Shown piece after piece: positions 49,924 to 57,952 of a stretch of 64,000 bases of DNA. The stretch's first letter is position 1, and each line of letters opens with the position of its first letter. Source of the stretch: Streptomyces zingiberis (GTDB lineage Bacteria; Actinomycetota; Actinomycetes; Streptomycetales; Streptomycetaceae); the NCBI RefSeq assembly GCF_012034935.1, contig NZ_JAATEN010000006.1, positions 248,001 through 312,000 of the forward strand. The letters are read 5' to 3'. A model generated the notes under the pieces. It ran no database searches and was not told the DNA's origin. It saw nothing but the letters and a program-made list of their open reading frames with translations. The translations under genes were made by a program, and so were the position numbers.

Positions 49924-50799
49924 ATGGCCGACACCGTGCTCCACGAGGTGACCGACGGCGTAGCGACGATCACCCTCAATCGCCCCGACGCCATGAACGC
50001 GCTGAACACCGAGGTCAAGGAGGCCCTGCGGGACGTCCTGCGGGAGGTGTCGGACGACTCGGCCGTCCGGGCGGTGCTGCTCACCGGCCGGGGCCGGGCC
50101 TTCTGCGTCGGCCAGGACCTCAAGGAGCACATCGGCCGGCTGACCGCCGGCCGGCGGTCGGCCGAGACTGCCGGGGCTGCCGGGGCTGCCGGTACGGCGG
50201 CGGACACAGGGGACACCACAGACGGCGGGGCCGGCGGGGCCGGCGGGGTCATGGACACCGTGCGGGAGCACTACAACCCCATCACGGAGGCCATCGCCGG
50301 GATGCCCAAGCCGGTCGTCGCCGCGGTGAACGGACCGGCCGCGGGGGCCGGGGCCGGATTCGCCTTCGCCGCCGACTACCGGATCGCCGCCGCCACGGCC
50401 ACCTTCACCACGTCCTTCGCGGGGGTCGCGCTCGGCGCCGACTCCGGCGTCTCCTGGACCCTGCCACGGCTGATCGGCCACGGCCGCGCGGCCGGCCTGC
50501 TGCTCTTCCCGCGCTCGGTGGGCGCCGACGAGGCACTGGAGCTGGGCATGGTCAACCAGGTGGTGCCGCAGGACGAGCTGGCCACGGCGGCCGCGGCGGT
50601 CGCCCGGAAGCTCGCGGAAGGGCCCACCCTGGCCTACGCGGCGATCAAGGAATCCCTGGCCTACGGGGCCACCCACACCCTCGTCGAGACCCTCGCCACC
50701 GAGGACCGGCTGCAAACGCGCGCCGGGAACTCCGCGGACCACGTGATCGCGGTCGAGGCGTTCGTGAAGAAAGAGAAGCCGCGGTTCGAGGGGCGGTGA
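49924..50799 (+). CDS. Enoyl-CoA hydratase/isomerase family protein
   Basis: A 291-residue crotonase-fold enzyme, likely in fatty-acid or phenylacetate-type degradation. Family motifs: GVATITLNRPDAMNALNTEV (11-30), LLTGRGRAFCVGQDLKEH (oxyanion region), MPKPVVAAVNGPAAGAGAGF, then FAADYRIAAATATFTTSFAG, and the catalytic-loop region GADSGVSWTLPRLIG. ATG 49924 has GGAGGTAG upstream. A Gly/Ala/Thr-rich insert of ~28 residues (AETAGAAGAAGTAADTGDTT) lies between the oxyanion loop and the next helix. The stop codon is inside a 27-bp tandem repeat. Confidence 0.9.
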   Translation: MADTVLHEVTDGVATITLNRPDAMNALNTEVKEALRDVLREVSDDSAVRAVLLTGRGRAFCVGQDLKEHIGRLTAGRRSAETAGAAGAAGTAADTGDTTDGGAGGAGGVMDTVREHYNPITEAIAGMPKPVVAAVNGPAAGAGAGFAFAADYRIAAATATFTTSFAGVALGADSGVSWTLPRLIGHGRAAGLLLFPRSVGADEALELGMVNQVVPQDELATAAAAVARKLAEGPTLAYAAIKESLAYGATHTLVETLATEDRLQTRAGNSADHVIAVEAFVKKEKPRFEGR

Positions 50800-50862
50800 C
50801 GGCAGCCCCGGTTCGGGGGGCGGTGAAGAGCACCCCGGTTCCAGGGGCGGTGACGGCGGCCG
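50782..50862. repeat. 27-bp tandem repeat x3 across the enoyl-CoA hydratase stop codon
   Basis: Three imperfect units, each CGGTTC followed by GGGGCGGTGA. The first contains the last codons and the TGA (Phe-Glu-Gly-Arg-stop). Units two and three repeat the ending downstream of the gene. Confidence 0.88.
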
Positions 50863-51013
50863 TCCGCCGGGGCGGCCCGCCGCCCGGGGTGACGATCGGC
50901 GCGGCGGCGGACGCGACGGGGTCCGCCATGCGGGAACGCCCGCCGGAGGGCGCCACGCCGGTGGGCCGTCCCGCGGGCGCGGGGTCCCGGGGGGCCTCCC
51001 GCGGGCCCGGCGC

Positions 51014-51643
51014 TCAGACCCGGCTCTCCGCCGTGTCCGGGAGGGCCGTCCGCGCGCAGCACTCCGCGAGATGGTCGTCGACCAGCCCGCAGGCCTGCAT
51101 CAGCGCGTAGGCGGTGGTCGGCCCGACGAAGCGCAGTCCCCGCTTCTTGAGGTCGCGGGCCAGCGCCGTGGACTCGGGCGTGGTGGCCGGCACGTCGGCG
51201 AGGGTCCGCGGCGCGGGCCGGGCGGCGGGCGCGTACGACCAGAGGAGGGCGTCGAGTTCGCCCTCCGCCCAGCCGTTCAGCACCCGGGCGTTGGCCACCA
51301 CGGCCTCGACCTTGGCGCGGTTGCGGATGATCCGGGCATCGCCGAGCAGCCGTTCGACGTCCTCCGCCGTGAAGGCGGCCACCTCCGGGACGGCGAAGCC
51401 GCGGAACGCGGCGCGGAAGCCCTCCCGGCGGCGGAGCACGGTCAGCCAGGAGAGCCCGGACTGGAACGCCTCCAGGCAGAGCCGTTCGAAGAGGGCGTCG
51501 TCGCCGTGGACCGGGCGGCCCCACTCGGTGTCGTGGTAGGCGCGGTAGTCCTCGGTGGACAGGCCCCAGGGACAGCGGAGCAGTCCGTCCGGTCCGGGCA
51601 GCGGCGCGCCGGTGGGCACCGGCTCGGCGGCCGGGCCGGTCAC
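51014..51643 (-). CDS. tag: DNA-3-methyladenine glycosylase I
   Basis: Tag (209 aa) excises 3-methyladenine from alkylated DNA. Motifs: LRCPWGLSTEDYRAYHDTEW, then GRPVHGDDALFERL, LCLEAFQSGLSWLTVLRRRE, GDARIIRNRAKVEAVVANAR and GLRFVGPTTAYALMQACGLV, then DDHLAECC. The N-terminal Cys and the C-terminal H...C-C give the zinc site of the family. GTG 51643 overlaps the stop of the upstream DivIVA-like gene by 4 nt, so the two are coupled. With the ATL protein at 10 kb it is the second alkylation-repair gene in the window. Confidence 0.94.
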   Translation of the reverse strand: MTGPAAEPVPTGAPLPGPDGLLRCPWGLSTEDYRAYHDTEWGRPVHGDDALFERLCLEAFQSGLSWLTVLRRREGFRAAFRGFAVPEVAAFTAEDVERLLGDARIIRNRAKVEAVVANARVLNGWAEGELDALLWSYAPAARPAPRTLADVPATTPESTALARDLKKRGLRFVGPTTAYALMQACGLVDDHLAECCARTALPDTAESRV

Positions 51644-52338
51644 GCCGGTCCCCCGTCGCCGGGCGCCGGGCCGGCGGGGCCGGGGCGGGCGGGCGGCTCA
51701 CCGGGGGCGGTGGGGGCGGTGGGGGCGGGGCCGCCGGATTCCGGGTCGCCGGGCTCCCGGCCGCCGGAGACGGCGCCGCCGGGCGTTTCCGCACCCCCTG
51801 CCGCCGGACGGGCCTGCGGCTCCTCCCCCTCCGGGGACGCGGGAGCCGGCGAAGCCGCCCGGCGGGCGGGGAGGACCGAGGAGCCGTCCGGTCCGGCGCC
51901 GTCCCCGGCCGGCGCGCCGGCCCGCGGGTCGAGCCCGTTCCACTCGCCCCGCTCGTCCCTCTCGACCCGCTCGTCCCGCTCGTCCCGCTCGGGGTCCGGC
52001 TCAGCCGGGCGGCGGAACAGCTCCGGCGAGCCCAGCCCCGTGGCCCGGTTCCCGGCAAGGGCCGTCTCCAGCTCGGCGATGCGGGCGTCGCGCTCGGCGA
52101 GTTCGGCTCCGAGCCGGCTGAGCACCTCGTCCACATCGGCCATCCGGTAGCCGCGCGCCGTCACCGCGAAGCGCACCGCCTCCACGTCGGCCCGGCCCAC
52201 GGGGCGCGAGGGCGGCAGCGGGTCGGCGAGCCGGTCCGGCTCGGCCTCCGGCAGCGCCGCGCCGTCGTCGCCGCCGACCACGGCGAGGGTGACCGCCGCG
52301 ACCACCGCGACCAGCGCGATGAGCAAGAACCAGAACAC
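51640..52338 (-). CDS. DivIVA-domain membrane protein
   Basis: A 232-residue protein. The N-terminal membrane helix (MFWFLLIALVAVVAAVTLAV) is followed by a DivIVA/SepIVA-like segment (VRFAVTARGYRMADVDEVLS, then RLGAELAERDARIAELETAL). The remaining ~120 residues are a low-complexity Pro/Gly/Glu region with DERDERVERDERGEW repeats. DivIVA-type domains mark curved membranes and growth poles, so a cell-wall or polarity role is inferred. GTG 52338 has GGGGAG upstream. It is coupled to tag. Confidence 0.82.
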   Translation of the reverse strand: MFWFLLIALVAVVAAVTLAVVGGDDGAALPEAEPDRLADPLPPSRPVGRADVEAVRFAVTARGYRMADVDEVLSRLGAELAERDARIAELETALAGNRATGLGSPELFRRPAEPDPERDERDERVERDERGEWNGLDPRAGAPAGDGAGPDGSSVLPARRAASPAPASPEGEEPQARPAAGGAETPGGAVSGGREPGDPESGGPAPTAPTAPGEPPARPGPAGPAPGDGGPA

Positions 52339-52626
52339 GACCGTCTCCCCGGCTCACGTCGTCGGAATCCAAGGGGACGATGGTGCCACGCCCCGGCACG
52401 CCTCCGGCAACCGGCCGGTCCCGCCGGCCGCACCCGCGTCCCCGGGGGCGACCGCCGAGGTGCCCGTCCACCGGCGCACCGCGGGGCACCGTGCGCCGGT
52501 GAACGATCCCGGTCACGGGGCTAAGGTCGTCCCCGGGCCCGCCCCGCCGGGACCGGCGGGCCCGCCGGACGGTCGGTCCGGACCGCGGACGGCCGCGCCG
52601 GGCGGCGGAGGAGGATACGAGGTCAC

Positions 52627-53499
52627 GTGGGTGACGTGGTGCTGCGGCTGGGGAAGCGCGAGTTCGGTGAGGGCGAGCCGGTGATCATGGCCATCGTCAA
52701 CCGGACCCCGGACTCCTTCTACGACCAGGGCTCCACCTTCGGGGACGGACCGGCGCTGGAACGGGTCGACCGGGCGGTCGCCGAGGGCGCCGCCGTCATC
52801 GACATCGGCGGGGTGAAGGCCGGGCCCGGCGAGGAGGTCTCCCCCGGGGAGGAGGCGCGGCGGACGGTCGGTTTCGTCGCGGAGGTCCGGCGGCGCCACC
52901 CGGATGTGGTGATCAGCGTGGACACCTGGCGCCACGAGGTGGGCGAGGCCGTCTGCGAGGCCGGCGCGGATCTGCTCAACGACGCCTGGGGCGGGGTGGA
53001 CCCCGAGCTCGCGGCGGTCGCGGCGCGGTACGGCGCCGGGCTGGTCTGCACCCACGCGGGCGGCGCCGAGCCCCGCACCCGCCCGCACCGGGTCGCCTAC
53101 GAGGACGTCATGGCCGACATCCTGCGGGTCACCCTGGGCCTGGCCGAACGCGCGGTGGAACTGGGGGTGCGGCGGGACGGGATCCTCATCGACCCCGGCC
53201 ACGACTTCGGCAAGAACACCCGGCACTCCCTGGAGGCCACCCGCCGGCTGCGGGAGATGACGGCGACGGGCTGGCCGGTGCTGGTCTCCCTCTCCAACAA
53301 GGACTTCGTGGGGGAGACCCTGGACCGGCCGGTGCGGGAGCGGCTGCTCGGGACGCTCGCCGCCACCGCCGTGTCGGCCTGGCTGGGCGCCCGGGTCTAC
53401 CGGGTGCACGAGGTGGCCGAGACCCGTCAGGTGCTCGACATGGTGGCCTCGATCGCGGGCCACCGGCCGCCGGCCGTGGCGCGCCGCGGGCTGGCCTGA
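52627..53499 (+). CDS. Dihydropteroate synthase-like protein, FolP2 type
   Basis: A 290-residue TIM-barrel protein of the DHPS family: VIMAIVNRTPDSFYDQGSTF, AVIDIGGVKAGPGEEVSPGE, VVISVDTWRHEVGEAVCEAG, ADLLNDAWGGVDPELAAVAA, ILIDPGHDFGKNTRHSLEAT. It departs from true DHPS at substrate loops: DIGGESTRPG is DIGGVKAGPG, and the SRKSF loop is SNKDF. Mycobacterial FolP2 (Rv1207, same position) shares this pattern and, from memory, lacks DHPS activity. A genuine folate synthase is therefore unlikely; the role is unknown. GTG 52627 follows GGAGGAGG at a long distance. Confidence 0.85.
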   Translation: MGDVVLRLGKREFGEGEPVIMAIVNRTPDSFYDQGSTFGDGPALERVDRAVAEGAAVIDIGGVKAGPGEEVSPGEEARRTVGFVAEVRRRHPDVVISVDTWRHEVGEAVCEAGADLLNDAWGGVDPELAAVAARYGAGLVCTHAGGAEPRTRPHRVAYEDVMADILRVTLGLAERAVELGVRRDGILIDPGHDFGKNTRHSLEATRRLREMTATGWPVLVSLSNKDFVGETLDRPVRERLLGTLAATAVSAWLGARVYRVHEVAETRQVLDMVASIAGHRPPAVARRGLA

Positions 53500-53607
53500 G
53501 AGCGGCCGGCCCCATCCCGGGCCGGCCGGGCCCTCCCGGGCGCTCCGGACCCCGGCGGGCACGCGCCCGGGCCCGCGGCTCCCCGCCCCGGGCCCGCCCG
53601 GCCCGGC

Positions 53608-54363
53608 TCACCCCTGTCGCGTCTCCTTGCTGACCAGGGCCACCACCTCGTCCACGTCGTCGGTGAGGTGGAAGAGGTCCAGGTCCTGCCGGGACGCCTT
53701 GCCCGTGCCGATCAGGGTGCGCTCCACCCACTCCACCAGGCCCTCCCAGTAGGAGCTGCCGAAGAGGACGATCGGGAAGCGGGTCACCTTGCGGGTCTGG
53801 ACCAGGGTGAGCGCCTCGAACAGCTCATCCAGCGTGCCCAGCCCGCCGGGCAGCGCCACGAACCCCTGCGCGTACTTCACGAACATCGTCTTGCGCACGA
53901 AGAAATAACGGAAGTTGACGCCGATGTCGACGTAGTTGTTCATCCCCTGCTCGAAGGGGAGCTCGATCCCCAGCCCGACGGAGACCCCGTCCGCCTCGTA
54001 GGCGCCCTTGTTGGCCGCCTCCATGACCCCCGGCCCGCCGCCGGTGATCACCGCGAAGCCGGCCTCGGCCAGCGCGCGGCCGATCCGCACGCCGTTCTCG
54101 TAGTCCTCCGAGCCGACGGGGGTGCGGGCGGAGCCGAAGACACTGATCGCCGGACCGAGCTCGGCGAGCGCGCCGAAGCCCTCGACGAACTCGGACTGGA
54201 TGCGCATGACCCGCCACGGGTCCTGGTGCACCCACTCCGCCGACCCCGCGGGCGAGTCCAGCAGCCGCTGGTCCGTCGTGGTGTCCTGCACCTGTCCCCG
54301 GCGGCGCGTCACCGGCCCCAGCCGCTGCTCCCCACCGCCCCCTTCACCCTCGGCCTTGGCCAC
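53608..54363 (-). CDS. LOG family protein (TIGR00730)
   Basis: A 251-residue LOG-family (lonely-guy) nucleoside-phosphate phosphoribohydrolase. Motifs: ISVFGSARTPVGSEDYENGV, FAVITGGGPGVMEAANKGAY, FVALPGGLGTLDELFEALTL (the PGGxGTxxE signature), then RFPIVLFGSSYWEGLVEWV. Some relatives release cytokinins from nucleotides; others are annotated as lysine-decarboxylase-like. The N-terminal ~45 residues are variable. GTG 54363, directly behind GGAAGGAGG, is preferred over GTG 54384. Same neighbourhood as Rv1205, next to folP2 and dapE. Confidence 0.9.
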   Translation of the reverse strand: MAKAEGEGGGGEQRLGPVTRRRGQVQDTTTDQRLLDSPAGSAEWVHQDPWRVMRIQSEFVEGFGALAELGPAISVFGSARTPVGSEDYENGVRIGRALAEAGFAVITGGGPGVMEAANKGAYEADGVSVGLGIELPFEQGMNNYVDIGVNFRYFFVRKTMFVKYAQGFVALPGGLGTLDELFEALTLVQTRKVTRFPIVLFGSSYWEGLVEWVERTLIGTGKASRQDLDLFHLTDDVDEVVALVSKETRQG

Positions 54364-54455
54364 GGGCCCTCCTTCCCCAGACACCGCCTCCCCCGCCGGT
54401 GGCGGGAGGCTTCCGCAGCCCAGCGTATGCCCCCGGAGGTGTGCGGCGACGCAGG

Positions 54456-55535
54456 TCAGGCGGTCAGCCAGGAACGGAGCCGCTCCTCGCAGTGGCCGAT
54501 CAGGGAGGCGAGCACCCGCTCGTCCCGCTTGTGCGCGAGCGACGAGGCGCCGGGACCGTAGTTGACCGCGGGGACGCCCAGCGCGGTGAAGCGCGAGACG
54601 TCCGTCCAGCCGAACTTGGGCAGCGCCCGGCCGCCCACCGCCGCCATGAACGCCGCCGCGGCCGGGTGGGAGAGGCCGGGCAGCGCGCCGCCCGTGTGGT
54701 CGTCGACGGTGAACTCGGTGATCCCGCAGTCCGCGAAGACCTCCCGGACGTGGCGCTCGGCCTCCTCCCCGGTGCGGTCCGGGGCATAGCGGAAGTTGAC
54801 CGTGACGGTGCAGGAGTCGGGGATGACGTTGGTCGCCACCCCGCCCTCGATGCCGACCGCGTTGAGGCCCTCGCGGTACTCCAGCCCGTCGATGACCACC
54901 CGGCGCGGCTCGTAGGAGGCGAGCCGCGCGAGGATCGGGGCGGCGGCGTGGACGGCGTTGGAGCCCATCCAGGAGCGGGCCGAGTGCGCCCGCTCCCCCG
55001 AGGTCCGCAGCAGCACCCGCAGGGTGCCCTGGCAGCCGCCCTCCACCTGGCCGTCGGAGGGCTCCAGCAGGACCGCGAAGTCCCCCCGCAGCCAGTCCGG
55101 GTGGGCCGCGGCGACCCGGCCGAGGCCGTTGAGCTCCGCCGCGACCTCCTCGTTGTCGTAGAAGACGAAGGTCAGGTCGCGGTTGGGCGCCGGCACGGTG
55201 GCGGCGATCCGCAGCTGCACGGCCACCCCGGACTTCATGTCACAGGTGCCGCAGCCCCAGAGGTAGCCCTCCTCGTCCAGCCGGGAGGGCACGTTGCCCG
55301 CGATCGGCACCGTGTCGAGGTGGCCCGCCAGCACCACCCGCTCGGCACGGCCCAGCCCCGTCCGGGCGACGACGTTGTTGCCGTACCGGTCGACGGTCAG
55401 GTGGGGCAGGCCGCGCAGGGCCTCCTCCACCGCGTCGGCCAGCGGCCCCTCCCGGCCGCTCTCGGACGGGATGTCCACCAGCGCGGCGGTGAGGGCGGCG
55501 GCGTCCGTCGAGAGGTCGAGCACGTGTCGGTCCAT
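54456..55535 (-). CDS. dapE: Succinyl-diaminopimelate desuccinylase DapE
   Basis: DapE (359 aa) hydrolyses N-succinyl-LL-2,6-diaminopimelate in lysine and cell-wall meso-DAP synthesis. It is an M20-family dizinc enzyme: VVLAGHLDTVPIAGN (zinc His and catalytic Asp), WGCGTCDMKSGVAVQL, FVFYDNEEVAAELNG (catalytic Glu), LLEPSDGQVEGGCQGTLRVL, TSGERAHSARSWMGSNAVH and the last zinc His in SSLAHKRDERV. ATG 55535 has TAGGGT ending 7 nt upstream, indicating a leaderless transcript. The partner gene dapC lies 2.4 kb away. Confidence 0.95.
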   Translation of the reverse strand: MDRHVLDLSTDAAALTAALVDIPSESGREGPLADAVEEALRGLPHLTVDRYGNNVVARTGLGRAERVVLAGHLDTVPIAGNVPSRLDEEGYLWGCGTCDMKSGVAVQLRIAATVPAPNRDLTFVFYDNEEVAAELNGLGRVAAAHPDWLRGDFAVLLEPSDGQVEGGCQGTLRVLLRTSGERAHSARSWMGSNAVHAAAPILARLASYEPRRVVIDGLEYREGLNAVGIEGGVATNVIPDSCTVTVNFRYAPDRTGEEAERHVREVFADCGITEFTVDDHTGGALPGLSHPAAAAFMAAVGGRALPKFGWTDVSRFTALGVPAVNYGPGASSLAHKRDERVLASLIGHCEERLRSWLTA

Positions 55536-55542
55536 GGGCGCG

Positions 55543-55548
55543 ACCCTA
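55543..55548 (-). promoter_or_regulatory. -10 hexamer TAGGGT of dapE, leaderless
   Basis: TAGGGT on the minus strand ends 7 nt before ATG 55535. The divergent gene to the right has the same arrangement. Confidence 0.65.
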
Positions 55549-55626
55549 ACCCGGGGCCCGCGCCGCCCGGCGGGCACCCGGCCCCCACCTGATCGGGCAA
55601 CCGCCCCTTCCCGCACGGCCGCCGGG

Positions 55627-55632
55627 TACCGT
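55627..55632 (+). promoter_or_regulatory. -10 hexamer TACCGT, leaderless
   Basis: TACCGT ends 7 nt before GTG 55640. This selects that GTG over the one at 55631. Confidence 0.6.
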
Positions 55633-55639
55633 GTCGGGC

Positions 55640-56671
55640 GTGTCCCGAGGAACCGCTTCCGTCGTCCGCCGCCGTCTGCTGCGCGCGTTCGTGGCCTGTG
55701 TCGTCCTGCTCGCCGTGGCCGGTTACGTGGCGGTGCACCTGCTGGTCTCCGGACCGGGGTCACCACGCTGCGTGGTCCGGGCCGAGGGCCGGCCCGGCGA
55801 GCCGCGGGAGACCTACCACCTGGAGCCCCAGCAGGCGGTGAACGCCGCCACCATCGCCGTCGTCGGCTCAGCCCGCGGGCTCCCCGAGCGCGCGGTGACC
55901 ATCGCGCTGGCCACCGCGATGCAGGAGTCGGGGCTGCGCAACATCGGCTACGGCGACCGGGATTCGCTCGGCCTCTTCCAGCAGCGCCCGTCCCAGGGCT
56001 GGGGCACGGCCGAGCAGATCATGGACCCGGTGTACTCGGCGGGGGCGTTCTACGACCATCTGGAGAAGGTCCCCGGCTACTCCCGGATGCCCCTGACGGT
56101 GGCCGCGCAAGAGGTGCAGCGCAGCGGCTTCCCGGAGGCCTACGCCAAGCACGAGCCGAACGCGGCACTGCTCGGCACGGCGCTCACCGGCCGGTCGGAG
56201 GCCTCGCTGAGCTGTTACCCGGGCGCCCAGGAGCAGGCGGGCGACCCGGCGGAGGTCCGGGAGAAGCTGCGCCGGGAGTTCGGCCCGGACGTCCTGGCGG
56301 ACGGTCCGGGGCGGGGCGGCGCCGCCGGACGGGAGGCCCCGGAGGGCGGGGCCGCCGGCCAGGCGGGAGGCGCCTCCGGAGAGGCGGGAGCGGCCGGCGC
56401 GACCGGCGCGCCCCCGGCCGCCGGGAAGAGCGCGGCCACCGGGCCGGTGATCCGGGTGCCCGTGCCGGAGAGCGCCGCCGGCGGGGAGCGGCGCGGGTGG
56501 GAGCTGGCCCACTGGGCGGTGGCCCACTCGCGGGAACTGCGCATCGCCCGGGTCTCGTTCGCGGGCCGGGCCTGGAGCTCCGCGAGTTCCTCCTGGCATC
56601 CGGAGCGGAGCGGCTCCGCGGCGGACGGGGAGCGGGCCGCCGGCGAGGTCGTCATCACGACCGTTCAGTAG
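55640..56671 (+). CDS. Membrane-anchored protein with lysozyme-like fold motifs
   Basis: A 343-residue protein with an N-terminal membrane anchor (LLRAFVACVVLLAVAGYVAV) and an outer domain. It contains NAATIAVVGSARGLPERAVT, then IALATAMQESGLRNIGYGDR, DSLGLFQQRPSQGWGTAEQI and DPVYSAGAFYDHLEKVPGYS. The QESGL...DSLGLFQQRPSQGWG pattern is that of lysozyme/lytic-transglycosylase-like folds, with the Glu of QESGL as candidate catalytic acid. A Gly/Ala-rich linker and a C-terminal ~70-residue domain (ELAHWAVAHSRELRIARVSF) follow. A peptidoglycan-related role is inferred. The start GTG 55640 is set by the leaderless box. Confidence 0.78.
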   Translation: MSRGTASVVRRRLLRAFVACVVLLAVAGYVAVHLLVSGPGSPRCVVRAEGRPGEPRETYHLEPQQAVNAATIAVVGSARGLPERAVTIALATAMQESGLRNIGYGDRDSLGLFQQRPSQGWGTAEQIMDPVYSAGAFYDHLEKVPGYSRMPLTVAAQEVQRSGFPEAYAKHEPNAALLGTALTGRSEASLSCYPGAQEQAGDPAEVREKLRREFGPDVLADGPGRGGAAGREAPEGGAAGQAGGASGEAGAAGATGAPPAAGKSAATGPVIRVPVPESAAGGERRGWELAHWAVAHSRELRIARVSFAGRAWSSASSSWHPERSGSAADGERAAGEVVITTVQ

Positions 56672-57032
56672 TACGGAGGGTCACCCTCCCGAAGGGCCGG
56701 GCACGTTCCGGCACGCCCCGCCGCGGCGCCGTGCGGCGCGCGCCGGCGGCCCGCCGGGGCCGCCCGGATCCCGTTCGCCGGGACGGCAGTTGGCAGTGGC
56801 GCGCCACCCGGGGCCACCCGGTGGGGGCGTCATGTCCCGCTCCGCCCCACCTCCGCCGCATTGCCAATCTTTTACCCCGGGTTGCCGCAACCTTCCCTTG
56901 GTTCGCGCGGTATTCACTGCGTCCGCCCGGCGGACCCACGTCACGGATCCCCCGGCGCCCCCCTGCCGGGAGGCGCCGGAAGCCGGCGGAACCCATCGGA
57001 AACCATCAGTTCTCTCCTGCCGAAGGAGCACC
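56672..57032 (+). other. Leader region of the secreted Lys/Gly-rich protein
   Basis: No gene is seen. The right half (56860-56920) is AT-richer, with a GTTGC-C-GCAAC palindrome (56881-56891), and probably holds the promoter. Confidence 0.45.
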
Positions 57033-57782
57033 ATGTCCCTCCCCCTCACGCGTCGGATCGCCCGAGCCGCGCTGCTGGTCGCAGCGGGCGCGGCTCCCCT
57101 CGTCGGCGCGTCCGGCCCTTCGCACGCCGCCGGTCTGCCGAACTCCGCCGACCTCGGCAGGGTGGGCGCGCTCGACGGCGCGTCCCTCGGGGAAACCCTC
57201 GACACCACCTCGCGGAAGGCCACCCTGGGAGCCGCCGAGACCAGCAGTGACACGCTGGACCACACCGTGCGGCCCGCCGGGCGGACCCTCGGCACCGCCC
57301 TCCACGGCGAGCAGACCGGCCCGAGCGACCGCCCCACGGGCGGCAAGCACGCCAAGAAGCCCGCCGGCAAGCACGGCAAGCACAGCGAGCACGGCAAGAG
57401 CGCTGCGGCCCCCGGCAAGGCCGGGAAGCCGGCCGGCAAGCACGGAAAGCACGCCAAGGCGGCCCAGCCGGCCAAGGGCACCAAGGCCGGCGAGTCCGGC
57501 GGTAAGTCCGGCAAGTCCGGCAAGTCCGTGAAGAACAGCGACCGGACGCGCAGCACCACCGGCTCCTTCGCCCCGTCCGGCGGAAAGGGCGGGCAGCAGG
57601 CCTCCACCCCGTGGATCGAGCGGTTCGTCCACGACCTCACCACCTCCGACGCCCTCACCGAGAACCAGGACGTGCGGAAGCACGAGCGCAACACCAGCAA
57701 CACCAAGGGGAACGTCGCGCAGAACATCGGCGGCGTCACCACCGTCGCGGGCGACCTGGTCGCGGGTCCGCTCGGCGGCTGA
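57033..57782 (+). CDS. Secreted Lys/Gly-rich repeat protein
   Basis: A 249-residue exported protein. The Sec signal peptide MSLPLTRRIARAALLVAAGA continues to a probable cleavage after PSHA (residues ~29-32). The mature part has a short N-terminal motif region (ADLGRVGALDGASLGETLDT). A long basic middle is built from KHGKH, GKAGKPAGKHGKHAK and GGKSGKSGKS repeats, and an amphipathic C terminus follows (WIERFVHDLTTSDALTENQD, VAQNIGGVTTVAGDLV). Highly basic, so perhaps bound to wall polymers or nucleic acid outside the cell. ATG 57033 has GAAGGAG. A strong terminator follows. Function unknown. Confidence 0.75.
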   Translation: MSLPLTRRIARAALLVAAGAAPLVGASGPSHAAGLPNSADLGRVGALDGASLGETLDTTSRKATLGAAETSSDTLDHTVRPAGRTLGTALHGEQTGPSDRPTGGKHAKKPAGKHGKHSEHGKSAAAPGKAGKPAGKHGKHAKAAQPAKGTKAGESGGKSGKSGKSVKNSDRTRSTTGSFAPSGGKGGQQASTPWIERFVHDLTTSDALTENQDVRKHERNTSNTKGNVAQNIGGVTTVAGDLVAGPLGG

Positions 57783-57827
57783 CCGGAGGCGCTTCCCCGT
57801 TCACCTCCCCGAACGGCGCCTCACAGC

Positions 57828-57862
57828 GATGTGCCCGGCCGGTCCCCCCGGCCGGGCACATC
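57828..57862. terminator. Strong bidirectional hairpin terminator
   Basis: GATGTGCCCGGCCGG and CCGGCCGGGCACATC form a perfect 15-bp stem around a 5-nt loop, between the secreted-protein gene and the converging dapC gene. Confidence 0.88.
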
Positions 57863-57952
57863 CGTATGCGCCGGCGCCCTCTGAGCGGCTCTCCCCCGGC
57901 CCGCACGGGGTGCCGGCCCGGGGGCTCACCCGCCCGGCCCGGCGCTCCGGCT

